DNA of 64,000 nt from Ottelia alismoides (lineage: Eukaryota > Streptophyta > Magnoliopsida > Alismatales > Hydrocharitaceae): NCBI GenBank assembly GCA_037367405.1, contig JAZKJV010003364.1, positions 124,001 to 188,000 on the forward strand, in the 5' to 3' direction. The notes beneath the pieces are model-generated. The model was not told the DNA's origin, did not search any database, and worked only from the letters and a program-made list of their open reading frames with translations. A program made the translations under genes and the position numbers. Of this stretch, positions 59,501 through 64,000 are shown piece by piece (position 1 is the stretch's first letter; each line of letters starts with the position of its first letter).

Positions 59501-60175
59501 GTGTCTGATTTTTATGAACTTGGTACGGTTTTGAATCTTATTACATTCTCTATCATATAGAACGCAAATTAATCATTATGCGACGTATTTGAGTATCAAA
59601 AATTTGAGGAAATTATTTATTCATTTTTGAGTCATATTTCTTATGATATTGATTTTGATTGCTTATTAAAATTGTGAAAATTGTGGGCTTTTCTCTTTGG
59701 ATCTATTTTGACATTTATTGATAAATTATTTTCTGAAATAGATCACTAGGGCTTGAGGATTGCATTGAACTAAAACTTTCTTAGCTTGCTTGCTTGCTCA
59801 ATTACCTTGCGTTCTTTGTCATTTTTAAATAATTGCATTATTTATTTTTGTTCTCTCACATTGCATTGCATTAATTTCTTGCATAAAAATTTCAAAAATT
59901 CATGCATCATATTTTCTTCAATTCATTGCTCCTTTTGTTTAAAAATCCATAAAAATTTGCGAAACTAAGAAATCATTAAAAATTTATCTTTGAAACACTA
60001 ACTTCTAAATTGTTTTGAAAATTAACTCTAGATCTTCATATTATCTTCCTGAGTTAGACCTTGGGACTTGTCCAAGTAAAATAAATAATTGCCACACTGA
60101 AACTGGTTTTATATAAAATTTTATTGTGGTTTTTGATAGATTGATTTCTGTCCAACTACAACGTAATTCTCACTA
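56567..60175 (+). repeat. Athila-J 3' LTR (LTR-i), about 3.6 kb
   Basis: It begins TGAATATATG after the polypurine tract. Upstream of the TATA box (57843-57852) there are four GTCAA motifs (57581, 57587, 57633, 57654) and two CACGTG motifs (57749, 57760). A long C/T-rich leader-like part follows (57860-58700), then a GC-richer part to 59350 and an AT-rich tail with GAGTTAGACCTTGGG (60049), which recurs inverted at 63345-63378. The end near 60175 is estimated, since no intact flank or target duplication was recognised. ORFs of 151 and 156 residues at 58361-58816 and 58738-59208 have no known domains. Confidence 0.7.
57843..57852 (+). promoter_or_regulatory. TATA box of LTR-i with upstream G-box pair
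   Basis: CTATTTATAG lies about 80 bp after two CACGTG motifs (57749, 57760) whose starts are 11 bp apart. This is the most promoter-like arrangement among the LTRs here. Activity is inferred. Confidence 0.55.
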
Positions 60176-60497
60176 GTAAATAAGGGTAGAAAGCGGTCTA
60201 TCAGAGACCTAGTCCGAACATATAAAGAAGCTGAAAGAAATAGTGGAGGAAAACTCACCCTCATCCATGGCAATAGGTAACCCAAAAACAAACCAACGAA
60301 GCTAAAATCTCTTTTTTAACCCAATTGATGAGTTGCATTTTTTGGTTAGAAACTTAACTCCAAACTCTTTAGGCTTCCATTAAAAATATGTGATATCATA
60401 GTAGTAAGCTTAAAATTTGGTTATGCTAAAATAGCTTTTACAGAGAGGATAAAGATTGTTTTTATAATATCAAGGTGCCCTCCATCCTAAATCTCTC
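60176..60497 (+). other. Unassigned segment before LINE endonuclease
   Basis: It could be the end of LINE ORF1 or the inter-ORF region. The plus strand has a purine-rich stretch (60210-60265) but no recognisable motif such as a CCHC knuckle. Confidence 0.3.
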
Positions 60498-61786
60498 ATG
60501 AAATTAAATATCATCTCCTAGAATTTACGGGGCTTGGGTTGATCTCCGAAACAAGATCGACATAGGAACCTTGAGAAATGACATAAAATTAACTTCTTTG
60601 CTTTCCAAGATACACGTAGTGATAGGGTGGTCCCAAATGGAGAATTGTGGAGGTCAGATCACTTTGTGATGGCTTACAAACTGTATTGCCAAATCACGGG
60701 GTATACTCTCCACTTGGGACACTTTAGTATACTCGAATGCATTGATATTCAGGATCATGACTTCCCTACCTCTTTGTCCACGAGGAGGATAAGTAGTGGA
60801 TTTACATTTCGCATCTGCAAGATTTATGTTCCATCTTTTGAAGAGGGCCTAATTAAAACTTTTAAATGATTTTTCTCTCACTAATTACCCTCAATTCTTA
60901 TCGGAGACTTTATGTAATTCCCAAACAATCGGACATGCTATCCGGTGCATGATTGGTCATTTTCCATTTCAATTCAATGATTGGATAGAATATCCCAAAC
61001 CCAAACAACACATTTACTTGGGTCAGATGAAATCTCTAGCCAACTGGGCAATTCTTGATCATGCATTTTACTATATTAATTTTCAGTGAGTTGTGCCATA
61101 TACGGAGCTTGCCACTCTCCCTGGAACTTTCTTGGACCACCATCCCTTGCATTTACAAGCAAAAAACTCTTGGCCCAAACAGCAAGCATTCAAGTTTAAA
61201 ACCTTTTGGCTAAGAAGACTAATCTTGGAATCCATGGTGGGGAGGATTTGGAACAAGCATCTACACTCAACATATGGACTTTAAAAATAAAATTGCTGAA
61301 ACAAGAGACGAAGGCATGGAAACAAGAAATTACTCCTTTAGAATTAGAAAAAACGAATATTACTATATACTATTAAAACTCCTGGAACGAGAATTATCTC
61401 CCATTTTACAAACCCCTCAGACAACTCTCGAAATTGTACAACTCCTTGGAGTGTATTCTTAAGCATGACTTTATTATTCAAATCAAAGAGATTAAATCTT
61501 GTGGCTACAAAAAGGAAAAAACTCCAAACTTCTCATGATTATAACATCAATCAAAAAATCATATCTCATCTCTCAAAGATGAAAACAACATCTCACATTC
61601 TGAACCTAATATGATCATTGCTCATTTCACATCCATATACTATTGTAACTTATATGAAGACCCCAAAAGACTTGCTCACTCATATACCACCTTGATCCAA
61701 ACTTGGTGGGATTTCTGTCTGCCCCTGATGAGCTCGTAAAAACATTTACATTTACACTGACTGACGTTGAGGATGTTATTAGAAAA
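60498..61786 (+). pseudogene. L1-type LINE ORF2 fragment: endonuclease and linker
   Basis: It starts M-K-L-N-I-I-S-stop-N-L-R-G-L-G, the start of the plant L1 AP-endonuclease with its Trp changed to stop. Next is a frame to 60866 and I-G-D-F at about 60899 (D-F-N in intact copies). N-N-T-F-T-W-V then fits the F-T-W motif, and L-S-W-T-T-I-P fits the S-D-H region. F-W-L-R-R, a W-W block (61238) and the linker to RT near 61560-61780 (L-T-L-T-D-V-E-D-V-I) follow. Intact elements nick target DNA with this domain to prime reverse transcription. The RT is missing because a copia LTR starts at 61787. Confidence 0.72.
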
Positions 61787-63228
61787 TGAAGGCAAGGGAT
61801 TAGGACTCCTACATCATGGAAGCGTGGAGATCGGATCATATTATACCTAGGTTAACTAGTCGATAGAGCATCGAAAAATAAAAAATTTTCGATGAAATGA
61901 CGTCTTTAGAACAATTCTCAATTCGTTTCATCAAGATCACATGATGATAAGGGTTACCTCATGAAGTGGATCTTCTAGCTAAGATACCTCCTGTCTTAAG
62001 TCCGATCAAACGAAGACAATACTTGCGGGTGCATGGATGAGACACATGCTTCTCACAATCCAAAGAAACGATCTTAGTAGAGAATTTCCTCGTTTCATTG
62101 CATGAAATCCACTACCTTCTTCAAGAACACGAGGCACCAAAGAAGACGAAAAACCACGAGAGATCGATCTCGCAGCACGATGATAACACAATGACGATTA
62201 TGGTCACCACAAACCCTAGGTAGGGGACAACCACTAGGGATTATGGGAAGAGAAGGGGCGTGTGGTGTATTGAAAGAGGGAGAGAAGATTAATTTTCAAC
62301 TCTTGAAAATTCTCTTATTCGTGTGTTCTTATTTTAACTTAAAAAGGTCAAGGTTACCTTCTCTTTTATAATAAATTGGATGGCTAGGATGCACTCCTAA
62401 TAATGATCAATGGCCAAGATTAATTTGCAATCACAAAAATTATATGTAATCTTCAAGAATACAAGTTGAAGACAATCTCCAAACAATGTAATCTTCAAAA
62501 GGCCATCTCCAACATATAGAATTGGAAAAGGAGTAGCCTCCTTCCCAATATTGGTTGGAAGACGACCATGGTAGGAGACATCATGGCCATCCACTCCATA
62601 TTAGGAAGAGTTTTCTACTCCTTTTTCTAATGTTGTGTAGCCTCTATTAGCACCAAATCTTCTATATGTTGTATATTTCTAATTGAATTATCACAAAATA
62701 ATTTGAAATTATTTGTGACAATTGCAAATAGACAATTAATAATTATGAACCATATCCTACCATCCAAAATTAAATGTAAACCATATTTAAATTTAATTAT
62801 ATAATATGAATCCAATTCACATTAACATTGAAATTGTAAATCCTATTAATGATTAACGCTATGTATGATATTTTCTATTTCAACCACATTATTCATGGTT
62901 AGGATAGTATTATCCACATTAATCTCATCTATGATAATTATATCCAATTTAATTACATTAGATGTCTCTATACACATGTATAAATGATATGAATCACATC
63001 AATGTTATTTATGATAATTAAATCTATATTAATCATCATTATCTCTCTTTATTTTCAAATGCTCAGATATTGTCTCCAACATAATGATTCTTGAACTGTT
63101 TCAAAAATAGTGTGCCTTCACTGTGGATACTTGGAGATAAGGTCAGGGGTGACTGTTTGTGCCATGTATAATGTCTTGGTTAATGTGAAGTAATCCCATA
63201 TGCAGATCTAGGGGACCTCTCGGTATTG
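61787..63228 (-). repeat. Partial copia LTR (third locus), antisense
   Basis: On the minus strand it ends in CTTGCCTTCA at 61787. It follows the same family LTR back to about 63228, where the CAGATCTAGGGGACC block is the last match. It shares the promoter and leader region with copia-2's LTR, including the TATA type (62363-62371), almost base for base. The first 1.1-1.2 kb of the LTR is absent. It sits within a LINE on one side and meets another LTR on the other. Confidence 0.8.
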
Positions 63229-64000
63229 ACAAACCTAAAATTACCTTTGTTAATAATGTGGAATTATAACGATGTTCGTTGTAAGCGAGCAAATTCAGAT
63301 TAATCAAAACCGCTAAATCTATTTTTCAATTAACTGTGAAGCGGTTAATTTTTTTACTTGGACAAGCCCAAGGTCGAACTCATGAAGGCCATTGTCTCCT
63401 TAGGTTAGTTTTCAGATAATCTAGATGTTAGATTTTTTAGGGAATATTTTTGGTGATTTTTATGAAATTTTAAGTGATACGCAAATGCAGAATGTCAATT
63501 ATGAAAGTTAAATTAGTCTATGTCGAAAAATACCAAATAATTAGCAATTAAGCTTAAAACTATTGAAGATAAATTTTCCTTAATTATTATATAACAAAGA
63601 ATATAGGACATTTTTTTGTCTTTTTATAACATAAAGTGCATGCATGAAAAATGAATACTTTTTGTGAGTTTTTCTATAATTTATCATGCAAATGATATGC
63701 AAAATTATGAAAATTTACCAGTAAGTTAATTATGATGAAATTATGATCGTGCAAATTTTTAGAAATTTTATGATGTAAAATGAGTTTTTTGGAATAACAA
63801 ACATACTATGTGATTTCTAATAAATTAATTTTAATAAATAGGAAACATGATTAATTTCAGAACCAAAATTACCCTAGATGTATATAATTAGGATCCATCT
63901 AGGAAAAATTATAACTCTTAAACTTATCAAGTTTTCATAAACTTAAAATTATTTACATGAATCACAAGATTTATTTGACCCTAGATATGCATGCAAATGA
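63229..64000 (-). repeat. End of an antisense gypsy LTR (LTR-k), continues past window
   Basis: Read on the minus strand, the segment around 63345-63480 matches the tail of LTR-i (60000-60080), including the TGAGTTCGACCTTGGGC / TGAGTTAGACCTTGGGA block, and the surrounding AT-rich sequence fits. The LTR end is probably near 63270. Overlapping short hairpins (AACCGCT/AGCGGTT, 63308-63346) lie at that end. The upstream part is outside the window. Confidence 0.5.

Noticed and set aside
1..64000. tRNA, rRNA, small nuclear RNA genes, microRNA-like long hairpins or a bacterial-type defence or gene cluster.
   Set aside because: None recognised by eye on either strand. Long inverted matches are between opposite-strand retroelement copies. 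A tRNA and covariance-model scan would settle this.

Overview
This window looks like intergenic DNA of a flowering plant with a large, repeat-rich genome. I found no host gene, tRNA, rRNA or CRISPR array. Nearly all of it belongs to decayed retrotransposons nested in one another. The evidence is coding remnants typical of plant Ty1/copia, Athila-type Ty3/gypsy and L1-type LINE elements, with plant-style primer binding sites, polypurine tracts and LTRs. Every coding region is broken by stops, frameshifts and lost catalytic residues, so nothing here looks autonomous today.

Layout. (1) 1-6610, + strand: 'copia-1', arranged pol fragment - partial LTR - pol - full 2.6 kb LTR. (2) 6611-7187 and 32702-39682, - strand: 'Athila-M', split into two pieces. 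Its 5' LTR is 36060-39682 and its gag reads down to 32702, then resumes at 7187. Copia-1 cuts off its remaining 3' part. (3) 7188-32701, + strand: 'Athila-P', a 25.5 kb element sitting inside the gag of Athila-M. It has two 3.8 kb LTRs, a degenerate primer binding site, gag, protease, RT, RNase H and integrase remnants, and an unusual 3' region. Two more LTRs of the same superfamily lie inside it: 11843-15603 (antisense, in the leader) and 18314-21234 (sense, in gag). (4) 39696-43036: another antisense LTR of this superfamily, next to the Athila-M LTR. (5) 43042-51057, - strand: 'copia-2', with gag, protease, integrase, RT and RNase H in order. Its 3' LTR is cut off by the gypsy LTRs. (6) 51058-52081: unassigned, with a GATCGAT-rich minisatellite. 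(7) 52082-60175, + strand: 'Athila-J', a deleted element with a partial LTR, integrase C-terminus, 3' region carrying a Harbinger-like MITE, polypurine tract and 3' LTR. (8) 60176-61786, + strand: LINE endonuclease remnant, cut by (9) an antisense partial copia LTR (61787-63228). (10) 63229-64000: the end of another antisense gypsy-type LTR.

Inferred insertion order. Copia-2 was present first. Athila-M lies in its 3' LTR. Athila-P and copia-1 then landed in Athila-M. Solo LTRs (or LTR fragments) later landed in Athila-P and beside Athila-M.

The points most worth following are regulatory or structural rather than a new protein system. They are: repeated hairpin plus polypurine modules in the gypsy 3' regions; a roughly 400 bp array of TTTGTAAAA-like units; paired G-boxes about one helical turn apart, with W-box clusters, in the LTRs; and a conserved splice-donor-like site about 200 bp after the LTR TATA box. 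All boundaries come from eye alignment and may be off by a few to tens of bases. Family names rest on recognised protein motifs, not on a database search.
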